Shown piece after piece: positions 1 to 6,520 of a stretch of 14,527 bases of DNA (position 1 is its first letter; each line of letters starts with the position of its first letter). Both the position numbers and the translations under genes were made by a program. Under the pieces are notes generated by a model, which worked only from the letters and a program-made list of their open reading frames with translations, ran no database searches and was not told the DNA's origin. The DNA comes from DATJPR01 sp035506295. Lineage in GTDB: Bacteria > Bacteroidota > Ignavibacteria > UBA10030 > UBA6906. The DNA lies in the NCBI GenBank assembly GCA_035506295.1, contig DATJPR010000089.1, positions 1 to 14,527 on the forward strand. Reading direction: 5' to 3'.

Positions 1-81
1 ATCCACATCGGCAGTGAGGAACAGCTCAAGATCGATCGGCGGCTTCTGCGTCAGTTCGCCGAGCATGCCAGAGAAAACTAA
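1..81 (+). CDS. Possible C-terminal fragment of an unidentified plus-strand protein
   Basis: Reading in frame 1 from the left edge gives 26 sense codons and a TAA at 79-81. The visible tail is charged and helix-prone, ending in RQFAEHAREN. The third codon positions are mostly G or C, like the real genes nearby. I do not recognise the family from so short a piece. The reverse strand is also open here: an ATG at 66-64 would begin MLGELTQKPPIDLE and read leftwards off the edge, but it has no Shine-Dalgarno sequence in front of it. The plus-strand reading is preferred only weakly. Sequence to the left of the window would settle it. Confidence 0.35.
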   Translation: MHIGSEEQLKIDRRLLRQFAEHAREN

Positions 82-131
82 GGGGCTGAGCCGCCAACCA
101 TGAATCTGCCATTTCTAGCCCTTCTTGGGAA

Positions 132-183
132 GTCTGACTTCCTGGTCTGACTTAATAGTCTGTCTTAATAGTCTGACTTATAT
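132..183. repeat. Four tandem copies of a 13-nt repeat
   Basis: Four consecutive 13-nt units lie at 132-144, 145-157, 158-170 and 171-183. All begin GTCTG. The central two differ at one base (GTCTGACTTAATA and GTCTGTCTTAATA). The first and last diverge in their final 3-4 bases. The array is non-coding and AT-richer than its surroundings, and it lies between the possible plus-strand gene end at 81 and the DinB-family gene. No function is evident; it could arise by replication slippage. Confidence 0.8.
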
Positions 184-213
184 TTGAGCCGGCCTCATCT
201 CGACAACACTAAT

Positions 214-254
214 GTGGCCTGAACGGCGATTGCACAGCTCGCTGCCCAGGCCAC
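214..254. terminator. Stem-loop downstream of the DinB-family gene, possible terminator
   Basis: GTGGCCTG at 214-221 and CAGGCCAC at 247-254 form a perfect 8-bp stem. Inside it, after a symmetric 4-by-4 internal loop, GCGA (226-229) and TCGC (239-242) add four more pairs. On the minus strand the hairpin begins 10 nt after the DinB-family TAA. There is no T-run after it on either strand, so it is not a textbook intrinsic terminator. It may instead stabilise a 3' end. It sits between two possibly convergent genes. Confidence 0.4.
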
Positions 255-264
255 GATCAGTTGA

Positions 265-864
265 TTACTTCGCATCCTTCTTCGCGCTCGCCGCCTCCGC
301 TGCCGCGGTCCACGGGGGAACAACCTGGTTCGTTCGAGCATACGCGATCGACTGGCCCAGATGCTCGTGGAGATGGCCGAGTTCCGTCATAATGACCATC
401 CTGTACGAAACGGTGTACCCGAACATCTTCGTAGTCTTCTCAAGGTCATTGTCGGAAAGTCCGCTGATGGTCGTCCGGACGAATTCAAAAGACGGCGCGA
501 GGTTCTTCACCGCATCGTCCTTCGACGTGGCGGTCTTCTCCATGCCGGGATCCATCTTCATAGCCGGCTTCGCACCAAGGAAGCCCATGAACATGTAGTT
601 CGCTCCAGTGATGTGCGCGAACACCTCTCCAACCGATCGGACGCCATCCCCGGGACGCCAGCTGTACTTCTCGGCGGGCACGGCCGATGCGAGGTCCTCA
701 AACTTCTTCTCCAGCTGCGCCAAATCCATCAACGCCTCGGCCCGGAAGCCCTTCTTCGGAGCATCCATCTTCATCGCGTCGCCTTGAGCGCGAGCGAAAT
801 CCGTCAGAACTCCCGTCAAAAGCATGACCGCCACCAACCCGAGACATTTCATAGTTCCACGCAT
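265..864 (-). CDS. Exported DinB-family protein (putative metal-dependent)
   Basis: A 199-aa protein from the ATG at 864. This start is chosen because GGAGGG lies 4 nt upstream and a signal peptide follows directly; a longer reading to 912 adds residues with no SD. Residues 1-26 form a signal peptide (positive start, hydrophobic stretch around 7-20, ARA cleavage site). Residues 40-177 have the four-helix DinB pattern, with His84 (VFAHITGANY) and the HxxxH pair His164/His168 (GHLHEHLGQ). These are the expected three metal ligands. The DinB superfamily includes thiol transferases and hydrolases, but most members, including the exported ones, have no known substrate. An Ala/Lys-rich tail follows. 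It is the last gene of a minus-strand cluster, 141 bp after the DUF2279 gene, so it may have its own promoter. The fold is confident; the activity is unknown. Confidence 0.85.
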   Translation of the reverse strand: MRGTMKCLGLVAVMLLTGVLTDFARAQGDAMKMDAPKKGFRAEALMDLAQLEKKFEDLASAVPAEKYSWRPGDGVRSVGEVFAHITGANYMFMGFLGAKPAMKMDPGMEKTATSKDDAVKNLAPSFEFVRTTISGLSDNDLEKTTKMFGYTVSYRMVIMTELGHLHEHLGQSIAYARTNQVVPPWTAAAEAASAKKDAK

Positions 865-868
865 GCTG

Positions 869-874
869 CCCTCC
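869..874 (-). promoter_or_regulatory. Strong Shine-Dalgarno of the DinB-family gene
   Basis: GGAGGG on the minus strand, four bases before the ATG at 864. It fixes the start at the first Met of the signal peptide rather than the more distant in-frame Met at 912. Confidence 0.8.
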
Positions 875-1005
875 GCGAAATTGAATGATGGATGTGAAGT
901 TTCCCCAAACACCGTGACGATGCGACTGGTGCTTCAACGACAGAGAGCCATGTTGAAGTTCCGCGGAGAAGGCGGGCATTCCGTGAATGGTGGCTGGCTC
1001 CGAAA

Positions 1006-1917
1006 TCAGTGCAGCAAGAACAATTTGTATTCCGGGGGATGTCCCGGGGCGAATTTGACGCCGGGTGCAGGATAGTGAAATAAGTTGAGGAGGCGCTTGA
1101 AAAGACTGGCGTCCCGTCCTTCGATCGGGAGCGCTTCGAGATTGTAGTCGAAACTCAGGTTGTAGGTCCGTGTTGTGAGATTGTCCTCCGCGCCGAGCCC
1201 GAAGGCAATCTGCAGCACCGACGGCCAGTACGGTCGCACGCTCTCCGGCAGGAGGTTCTTGACATTGGCCGACATCCAATAGATATGATACACATAGAGA
1301 TCGTTGATCTTGAAGCTATGATGCTTCATCGGGTAGTACAGACTCCACTTCAGATCAAAATTCTGCAGGAATGGAATCTTCGTCTGAAGGATGCCGTATG
1401 TTATTCCGATACAGTTGAAGGTGACGTCACGGAAATCGAACCCATACTCACTGAACCCGTCGCCAACCTCCACCATGAACCCGTGAAACGTGGCAACTCC
1501 TGCTGCCCACCAGAACGCCGTGGAAGAATCGTGCCCACCCCAGAGCAACACATTGTGCATGGATGTATACAGCGCATATCCCGTGTACATGTGCCCGATC
1601 TTGTCCACCCCGAGCCCGCCAAACCACGGCGCATTCCACCAGTGAAACGGTCGATAGTCGTTCACCCACCAGACACCGGCGGAGTAAACCATCGTCCCGC
1701 CGGCGATGCCGATTGCGCCCATCCGGGCGACGTTGTATCTGGACCAAAACGTGTGCCCTTGCTCGACGGCCGACGAGTCCTGGCATACCGAATCGGGTTT
1801 CGAGAGTTCCGGCCGTGCGGGAACAATCGTCGGAAGAAGAAGCAGCAATGCGAAAAAGGTTGCGGGGGAGCGATGCGTCGCCGGACGAGGTCCGTGGAGA
1901 TTGTTACAATGCCCCAT
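1006..1917 (-). CDS. DUF2279 (YfiM-type) envelope protein
   Basis: A 303-aa protein. AGGA at 1926-1929 lies 8 nt before the ATG at 1917 and supports this start. A hydrophobic segment at about 20-34 after a polar N-terminus looks like a signal peptide or anchor. Further hydrophobic stretches lie at about 62-84 and 131-147. The region around 95-180 has DUF2279 hallmarks: a WWNAPWFGGLGVDKIGHMY stretch with an invariant-looking DKxGH (105-109), then an EVGDGFSEYGFDFRDVTFN element (150-168). The family is annotated as a predicted periplasmic or membrane lipoprotein and is common in Bacteroidota and relatives; its biochemical role is unknown. This copy has no lipobox Cys after the hydrophobic stretch. 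It follows the outer-membrane beta-barrel gene by 44 bp, so the two are probably co-transcribed and both act in the envelope (inference). Confidence 0.8.
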   Translation of the reverse strand: MGHCNNLHGPRPATHRSPATFFALLLLLPTIVPARPELSKPDSVCQDSSAVEQGHTFWSRYNVARMGAIGIAGGTMVYSAGVWWVNDYRPFHWWNAPWFGGLGVDKIGHMYTGYALYTSMHNVLLWGGHDSSTAFWWAAGVATFHGFMVEVGDGFSEYGFDFRDVTFNCIGITYGILQTKIPFLQNFDLKWSLYYPMKHHSFKINDLYVYHIYWMSANVKNLLPESVRPYWPSVLQIAFGLGAEDNLTTRTYNLSFDYNLEALPIEGRDASLFKRLLNLFHYPAPGVKFAPGHPPEYKLFLLH

Positions 1918-1961
1918 ACAAGTATTCCTGGCTGTTCATGGTCATTCGGCACAACAGGAGA

Positions 1962-2804
1962 TTAGAAGTCGAGAAACACACCGATCAGGCTCGATGTCAG
2001 CGTCTGATCGTAGAACTGTCCGCGTTCATCCGCGCCTGTCCGGTATGTATAGGCGAGACGAAGACCTCTCGGTCCCTTCTGCACGAGGCGAAGTCCGACT
2101 TGATAGCTTTGCGTCGAACGCCACGCCACCTCCTGCCTGAGCTTGATGTCGATCGCTCCGTACAGATCCATGCCTGAACACAGCGGCAAGTTTCCGAATT
2201 CACTTCCCCCCTCCAGAATGCAATGCCCGTCCCTCACAGGGATCGTGAAGTAATCGATCCTTGCACCGCCGTATGCAAATCCACCGATCGCCGGGAGAGA
2301 ATACGCCGCAAACAGCGGTATGTAGTCCTTCGCGTAGTTGATCGAGTGGTGCCCTAGCGCTTCGATGCCGTCATCGGCGAGATGCGCGCTGTAATGTCCC
2401 CACCCGGTCCGCACGGTGAGCGCATCGGAAACGCGGATGTCAACGGGAAGGTCGACAAAAAAATCCACCGTCAATGCATCAAGGACATCCGGCTGACGGA
2501 TGAAATTGCCGTAGACCGTGGCGCCGACGCTGAACTGGAGCGGGAGGCGGCCGATCATTGTCTCAAAGAGACGTTGTGAACCCCCGATGCTCCCGACGAT
2601 TCTCTTCGAGTCAAGGTCCTTGCTGAGCGACATTTGTTGACCGGTGCCATCCGCGACGAGCTTCGGGAAGAGCGGCATTTCGGGAAACCAACGGAATTCG
2701 CCTGACGAGTCCTCCGCAAGACCTGCGTTCACGACCGCATGGGCGGCGGGGGAAAGAGTGAACACAAGAAGGAGAACGCAGGGAAACGACAGGCGGATGT
2801 TCAT
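1962..2804 (-). CDS. Outer-membrane beta-barrel protein, DUF1207-like
   Basis: A 280-aa protein. The start at 2804 is set by the ATGA overlap with the stop of the ATP-grasp gene and by the signal peptide that follows (residues 1-23, AHA cleavage site). A longer in-frame reading to 2903 would lie inside the upstream gene. The mature protein has alternating hydrophobic/polar strands with aromatic girdles, many Gly, and a C-terminal Phe after a strand (SSLIGVFLDF), as expected for a BAM-inserted barrel. The N-terminal element PEMPLFPKLVADG and a following GS-rich strand resemble DUF1207 proteins. A WGHYSAHLADD stretch (about 135-145) with HHS (152-154) is a plausible conserved surface. Function is unknown. 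Translational coupling to an ATP-grasp ligase is unusual for a barrel. The outer-membrane call is firm; the family name is less so. Confidence 0.75.
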   Translation of the reverse strand: MNIRLSFPCVLLLVFTLSPAAHAVVNAGLAEDSSGEFRWFPEMPLFPKLVADGTGQQMSLSKDLDSKRIVGSIGGSQRLFETMIGRLPLQFSVGATVYGNFIRQPDVLDALTVDFFVDLPVDIRVSDALTVRTGWGHYSAHLADDGIEALGHHSINYAKDYIPLFAAYSLPAIGGFAYGGARIDYFTIPVRDGHCILEGGSEFGNLPLCSGMDLYGAIDIKLRQEVAWRSTQSYQVGLRLVQKGPRGLRLAYTYRTGADERGQFYDQTLTSSLIGVFLDF

Positions 2805-3733
2805 GGCGTCTTTCTTTTCCCTGGACGCGCCACGGGTTTCTTCTTTGGAGCGGCCGGCTTGAGCTTTTCTTCCGCTAACGCGGAGACGGCATCGATGAGC
2901 CATGAGAAGCTCTCCGCACCGATCGAATAGTAGTCGGCGTCCGGCACGGGGTTCAGGAGATCGATCGCGTATGGAATCCCGCCGCGGATGGCAAATTCGA
3001 GGACGTTAATGTCGTATCCGAGAATCGGCGTGAGAGTGCCACAGGCGTCCAGAATTTTCTTCCTCGCACCGTCATCGAGCGCCGGCTCCCCGCCAATGTA
3101 GCGGTGGTCCTGGGGTTGCCGGGGATCGTACCGCATGATCCGAACGTTCTTCTGGCCAACGCAGTAGCAGCGGACGTAGTCGTCGAATACAATCGCCTGC
3201 TGAAGCAGCATGACGCGATCGCCCGTCTGATCGTACGCGGCGAAGAACTCGGTTTCGTTATACACCTGAGAAACCATTTTCGGATCGCCACCGCGAAGGG
3301 GCTTCAGGAAGGCCGGAAATCCGATGTGCGAAAAGATTTCCTTCCAGGGAAGAGGATATTCCAGGTTCCGCATCGACGGGGCGGTTGCCCCCGGCGGATG
3401 GGATTTTGAAGGAAGGGCCACGGTTTTCGGGATAGCGACACCGGCATTTACCGCGCGGCAATAGGTGAAGAACTTGTCATCCGCGGTCATCCGGAACGGA
3501 TCGTTCACGACAATCGTGCCCCGCAGCGCTGCGTTCTTCAGGTAGGGGCGATAGTACGGGATGACATGGGAAACGCGATCGATGATCAGATCATAGCCGG
3601 AGGGGAGATCGATTCGCGTCGCGCCGACCTTCACCGGCTCCGCGCGGAGCTCCGCATCCATACCGTTGATGTGATCGACCAGCGCAGGCGGAAACGTGTT
3701 CTCCATCCCGAACATGATCCCGATGCGTTTCAT
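2801..3733 (-). CDS. ATP-grasp domain protein (RimK/glutathione-synthetase-like ligase)
   Basis: A 310-aa protein. AGGGA at 3740-3744, 6 nt before the ATG at 3733, fixes the start; an in-frame extension to 3892 crosses the promoter region and has no coding character. An N-terminal pre-ATP-grasp fold (MKRIGIMFGMEN, residues 1-80) is followed by the ATP-grasp fold. Lys144 in FPAFLKPLRGGD is the nucleotide-binding lysine, LLQQAIVFDDYVRCYCVG (176-193) is the adenine-hinge region with Arg188, and Glu246 and Asn261 in VLEFAI...IDLLNP fit the Mg-binding pair. ATP-grasp enzymes couple a carboxylate to an amine or thiol through an acyl phosphate. The substrate here is unknown. Residues 290-310 are a Lys/Pro/Arg-rich basic tail. 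It is the first gene of a minus-strand cluster and its stop overlaps the next start by 4 bp, so the barrel is probably translated by coupling. Confidence 0.8.
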   Translation of the reverse strand: MKRIGIMFGMENTFPPALVDHINGMDAELRAEPVKVGATRIDLPSGYDLIIDRVSHVIPYYRPYLKNAALRGTIVVNDPFRMTADDKFFTYCRAVNAGVAIPKTVALPSKSHPPGATAPSMRNLEYPLPWKEIFSHIGFPAFLKPLRGGDPKMVSQVYNETEFFAAYDQTGDRVMLLQQAIVFDDYVRCYCVGQKNVRIMRYDPRQPQDHRYIGGEPALDDGARKKILDACGTLTPILGYDINVLEFAIRGGIPYAIDLLNPVPDADYYSIGAESFSWLIDAVSALAEEKLKPAAPKKKPVARPGKRKTP

Positions 3734-3739
3734 GACTGA

Positions 3740-3744
3740 TCCCT
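3740..3744 (-). promoter_or_regulatory. Shine-Dalgarno that sets the ATP-grasp start
   Basis: AGGGA on the minus strand, six bases before the ATG at 3733. The next in-frame Met upstream lies 159 nt further out, so this element decides the start. Confidence 0.7.
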
Positions 3745-3809
3745 GCAATGATGATGGGGGCGTCCTTGTTGCGACCGCCGGACACTCGCTGGTCGAAACA
3801 TGATTGGAT

Positions 3810-3838
3810 ATGGTAGAGATTTGGGAGTGGAGAATCAA
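3810..3838 (-). promoter_or_regulatory. Candidate promoter of the ATP-grasp cluster
   Basis: Minus-strand TTGATT (3833-3838) and TACCAT (3810-3815) are separated by 17 bp, each matching the sigma-70 consensus at 4 of 6 positions. It would leave a leader of about 70 nt. The match is modest and the region also carries short-period repeats, so this is tentative. Confidence 0.25.
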
Positions 3839-3851
3839 GGTTGAGGCGGGT

Positions 3852-3880
3852 TTGGGTGTCATCGGAATTTTCGGTATACT
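3852..3880 (+). promoter_or_regulatory. Candidate sigma-70 promoter of the methionine/folate gene
   Basis: TTGGGT (3852-3857), a 17-bp spacer, then TATACT (3875-3880; 5 of 6 matches). Transcription would start near 3887, giving a leader of about 27 nt. That is too short for a SAM, SAH or cobalamin riboswitch, and none was seen. Confidence 0.4.
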
Positions 3881-3889
3881 GAATTTCAA

Positions 3890-3903
3890 CACTCGACACT
3901 CGG
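3890..3903. repeat. Two tandem heptamers in the divergent spacer
   Basis: CACTCGA (3890-3896) is followed directly by CACTCGG (3897-3903), overlapping the SD of the downstream gene. Related minus-strand heptamer-like units (TCTCCAC, TCCCAAA, TCTCTAC) lie at about 3813-3833. The same spacer therefore carries two patches of 7-nt periodicity, resembling the longer array at 10104-10219. Confidence 0.5.
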
Positions 3904-3905
3904 AG
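3902..3905 (+). promoter_or_regulatory. Shine-Dalgarno of the homocysteine methyltransferase/MTHFR gene
   Basis: GGAG lies eight bases before the ATG at 3914 and supports the chosen start. Confidence 0.7.
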
Positions 3906-3913
3906 ATTCAGAC

Positions 3914-5749
3914 ATGAAAGGTCTGCGGGAGCGTCTCGCGCAAAACGAAGTGGTGGTGTTTGACGGCGGCGTGGGGACCTATCTGTACGAGAAGGGGATT
4001 TTCATCAACACCTGTTTCGATGAGCTGAACCTGACGAACGCCGACCTCGTCTCGTCGGTGCATCGCGACTACGTCCTTGCAGGCGCCGATGTCGTGGAGA
4101 CGAACACGTTCGGCGGCAATAGGTTCCGCCTTGCTCCCCATGGACTTGAGAAGAAGGTGTACGAAATCAACAGGCGCGGCGCCGAGATTGCCAAGGGCGC
4201 AGCCAAAGGAGGAGCCCTCGTCGCGGGCTCCGTCGGTCCGCTCGGCGTTCAGATCGAACCGCTCGGGAAACTTTCTTTCGATGAAGCAAAGGAGGTGTTC
4301 AAGGAACAAATCCACGGACTCCTCGACGGCGGGGTTGACCTGATCATCTTCGAGACCTTTTCCCTGATCCCGGAAATCGTCCAAGCCGTTCGCGCGGCAA
4401 AGGAGCTTGACGGCGCGATCCCCATCATTGCCCAGGTTACCGTCAACGACGATGGCCGGCTGCTCAGTGGAGCAGGGCTCGATGCGTTTGTTCACGATGT
4501 CGCCCCGCTGGGGGTCGATGTTGTGGGGATGAACTGCTCCGTGGGCCCGAAAGCCATGCTCGACGCCCTCGAGCAATTGAAGGGACTGACGGTACTCCCG
4601 ATGTCGGTGCAGCCGAACGCCGGTCTCCCACAGAGCGTTGGTGGAAGAAATCTCTACCTGATGTCTCCGGAGTATCTGGCGGAGTATGCGAAGCGGTTCA
4701 TCCAGACAGGCGCCGCCATCGTTGGCGGATGCTGCGGGACAAACCCCGAACATATCAAAGCGATCCGGCGCGCAGTGTCGGCGCTCCGTCCGTCGCTGAG
4801 AATGGGCTCGACGAAGGCCGATCTGAAAGTTGAAGCTCCGGCGGCGGTCACAGTTGCGCCGTTCAAGGAAAAATCCCGGCTCGCGAGCAAGCTGGAGCGC
4901 GAGGAATTCGTGACCCTTGTCGAGCTCGTGTCCCCGCGCGGCGTATCGCCGTCGAAGGAGATCGACAAGGCCAGGGTCCTGCATCGTTTCGGCATCGACG
5001 CGATCAACATCCCTGACGGTCCGCGGGCATCCGCGCGCATGTCGGCGCTCGCGCTGGCGGCACTCATGCAGCGCGAAGTAGGGATCGAGGCGGTTCTCCA
5101 TTTTGCCTGTCGCGACCGCAACGTGATCGGGATGCAGTCCGACCTGCTCGGCGCCTGGGCGCTCGGCCTCCGCAATATCCTTGCGATCACCGGTGATCCG
5201 CCGAAACTGGGTACGTACCCTGATGCGAAAGCGGTCTTCGACGTCGATGCCATCGGCCTGACGAACCTGATCAATCGCCTCAATCACGGGCTCGATCTCG
5301 CCGGGAATTCCATCGGTGAGCCGACGGCTTTCAGCATTGCGGTCGGCGTGAACCCCGGCGCGATCAATATGGATGAAGAATTGCGGCGGCTCGATTGGAA
5401 AATCGAGGCCGGCGCGGAATACCTGATCACGCAGCCGGTGTTCGACCTGGCAATCCTGGAGTCCTTCCTGCGCCGTATCGAGCACGTGAAACTGCCGCTC
5501 CTCTGCGGCATCTGGCCGCTGATCTCCTATCGCAACGCGGAGTTTATGAACAACGAAGTCCCCGGCGCCCACGTGCCGAATGAAATTCTCGAGAGGATGA
5601 AGAAGACGACGACGAAGGAGGAGGGCTTTGCAGAAGGCGTGGCGATCGCTCGTGAAACGTACGAACACGTCCGCCGTGAGGTCGCCGGTGTTCAGCTTGC
5701 GGCGCCGATGGGACGGATTGAGGGGGTATTTTCGATTCTGGGGGAATGA
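3914..5749 (+). CDS. Bifunctional homocysteine S-methyltransferase / methylenetetrahydrofolate reductase
   Basis: A 611-aa fusion. Residues 1-290 are a homocysteine S-methyltransferase TIM barrel opening with VVVFDGGVGTYLYEKG. Its zinc ligands are present: Cys208 (GMNCSVGP) and Cys273-Cys274 (GGCCGT). Residues 325-585 are an MTHFR barrel with catalytic Glu337 (LVELVSPRG), HFACRDRN (396-403), ITGDPPK (425-431) and ITQPVFD (505-511). The MTHFR half makes 5-methyl-THF with flavin; the first half transfers a methyl group to homocysteine to give methionine. The fusion is the arrangement of Bacillus YitJ, and also occurs in several Gram-negative phyla. Whether the first half uses methyl-THF directly, S-methylmethionine or another donor cannot be told from sequence. 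It is a single-gene unit with its own promoter and SD, and converges on the macro-domain gene with only 10 bp between the two stops. Confidence 0.93.
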   Translation: MKGLRERLAQNEVVVFDGGVGTYLYEKGIFINTCFDELNLTNADLVSSVHRDYVLAGADVVETNTFGGNRFRLAPHGLEKKVYEINRRGAEIAKGAAKGGALVAGSVGPLGVQIEPLGKLSFDEAKEVFKEQIHGLLDGGVDLIIFETFSLIPEIVQAVRAAKELDGAIPIIAQVTVNDDGRLLSGAGLDAFVHDVAPLGVDVVGMNCSVGPKAMLDALEQLKGLTVLPMSVQPNAGLPQSVGGRNLYLMSPEYLAEYAKRFIQTGAAIVGGCCGTNPEHIKAIRRAVSALRPSLRMGSTKADLKVEAPAAVTVAPFKEKSRLASKLEREEFVTLVELVSPRGVSPSKEIDKARVLHRFGIDAINIPDGPRASARMSALALAALMQREVGIEAVLHFACRDRNVIGMQSDLLGAWALGLRNILAITGDPPKLGTYPDAKAVFDVDAIGLTNLINRLNHGLDLAGNSIGEPTAFSIAVGVNPGAINMDEELRRLDWKIEAGAEYLITQPVFDLAILESFLRRIEHVKLPLLCGIWPLISYRNAEFMNNEVPGAHVPNEILERMKKTTTKEEGFAEGVAIARETYEHVRREVAGVQLAAPMGRIEGVFSILGE

Positions 5750-5759
5750 TCGACGCCGG

Positions 5760-6281
5760 CTATTTCTCGAGCAGGCGGTCGTACACGAGGCGGTCCCTCT
5801 CCGTGAAGACCACGAACCGCACTTCCTCGATGCCTGAAGCTTCACGCAACGAGGTCTTCACGGTGTTGATGGCGATGCGTGCGGCTTCCTCCAACGGATA
5901 ACCGTATGCGCCGGTGCTGATCGAGGGGAACGCGATGCTTTTGATGTTGTGGTGCTTCGCAAGCTGAAGACAGTTCCCGTATGCGCGTTCGAGAATGATC
6001 GCCTCGCCGTTCTTCCCTCCCTGCCACACCGGTCCCACCGTGTGAATGACGAATTTGGCCGGCAGGTTTCCGCCGGACGTTATCACGGCTTCGCCGGGGG
6101 GACAGCCTCCTTTTTCCCTCCTGATGACGATGCACTCCTCCAGGATCAGCGGTCCACCTGCGCGGTGGATCGCCCCGTCGACACCGCCGCCTCCCAGGAG
6201 CGTGCTGTTCGCCGCATTGACGATCGCATCAACTTTCTGCTCGGTGATATCGCCTTGGAGAAGAGTGATCCGGGTGCTCAT
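5760..6281 (-). CDS. Macro-domain protein, YmdB-like O-acetyl-ADP-ribose deacetylase
   Basis: A 173-aa single-domain protein of typical family length. The start at 6281 (MSTRITLLQGDIT) matches the usual macro-domain N-terminus. An upstream in-frame extension to 6518 runs through the divergent spacer and has no family similarity. Motifs: GDIT (10-13), VDAIVNAANSTLLGGGGVDG (17-36) with the catalytic-type Asn25 and Asp35, then AIHRAGG (37-43), and the phosphate-binding STGAYGYP (122-129). These fit the MacroD/YmdB class, which hydrolyses O-acetyl-ADP-ribose and can remove mono-ADP-ribose from acidic residues. It is cytosolic. No DarT-like or sirtuin gene is adjacent, so a toxin-antitoxin role is not suggested. 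It is a single gene, transcribed away from the J-domain gene. Confidence 0.93.
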   Translation of the reverse strand: MSTRITLLQGDITEQKVDAIVNAANSTLLGGGGVDGAIHRAGGPLILEECIVIRREKGGCPPGEAVITSGGNLPAKFVIHTVGPVWQGGKNGEAIILERAYGNCLQLAKHHNIKSIAFPSISTGAYGYPLEEAARIAINTVKTSLREASGIEEVRFVVFTERDRLVYDRLLEK

Positions 6282-6330
6282 TGCGAAGAACTCTCCACGG
6301 TGTGCTACTTCGCGCCAGAATTCCGTGACG

Positions 6331-6482
6331 GTCGACACACGTCCACACGGTGACAGCCGTGTGGATATACCTGAGAATATACGAATTCGATTCGCGAAAT
6401 CCCATCGGGTCATCGCACAGACAAACTGTTGACGATGTTCCTGCGTGGCGCGGCTCACGCATGTCTGTTCATGTGTGTCGAC
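6331..6482. repeat. Long-range inverted repeat across the macro/J-domain spacer
   Basis: GTCGACACAC at 6331-6340 is the exact reverse complement of GTGTGTCGAC at 6473-6482. With one mismatch the arms extend to 12 bp (6331-6342 and 6471-6482). The arms flank 128-132 bp of non-coding DNA that also contains the perfect dyad at 6342-6365. It could be a paired operator, a relic of a small non-autonomous element, or chance. No target-site duplication was recognised. Confidence 0.5.
6342..6365. promoter_or_regulatory. Perfect 9-bp dyad, candidate operator or stem-loop
   Basis: TCCACACGG (6342-6350), a 6-nt spacer, then CCGTGTGGA (6357-6365), with no mismatches. It lies 61 bp upstream of the macro-domain ATG and 155 bp upstream of the J-domain ATG, in the spacer shared by the two divergent genes. 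The 24-bp length with symmetric arms fits a dimeric repressor site. An RNA hairpin is the alternative. There is no T-run, so it is not an obvious terminator. Confidence 0.5.
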
Positions 6483-6520
6483 ATTCTTGCTTTCATCGAG
6501 GACTCGATGTACGTTCATCC

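Noticed and set aside
132..183. Start of a CRISPR array
   Set aside because: The units are 13 nt and directly abutting, with no spacers, and there is no cas gene in the window.
974..992. Small CATTC/GAATG hairpin between the DUF2279 and DinB-family genes as a terminator
   Set aside because: The stem is only 5 bp with a 3-nt loop and no T-run, which is weak enough to be chance.
1285..1965. A plus-strand frame of 226 codons opposite the DUF2279 gene
   Set aside because: Antisense shadow; the minus-strand reading has the signal-like segment and DUF2279 motifs.
3881..3913. SAM or cobalamin riboswitch ahead of the methionine gene
   Set aside because: The likely leader is about 27 nt, far too short, and no conserved riboswitch core was found in the spacer.
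3908..5845. A 645-codon open frame on the minus strand across the methionine/folate gene
   Set aside because: It is the antisense shadow of a clear bifunctional enzyme. Its product is Arg/His/Asp-rich with no recognisable domain. GC-rich codon bias opens such frames.
5760..6281. Macro-domain gene as the antitoxin half of a DarTG-type system
   Set aside because: No DarT-like ADP-ribosyltransferase is adjacent, and the short single-domain form fits housekeeping YmdB-type enzymes better.
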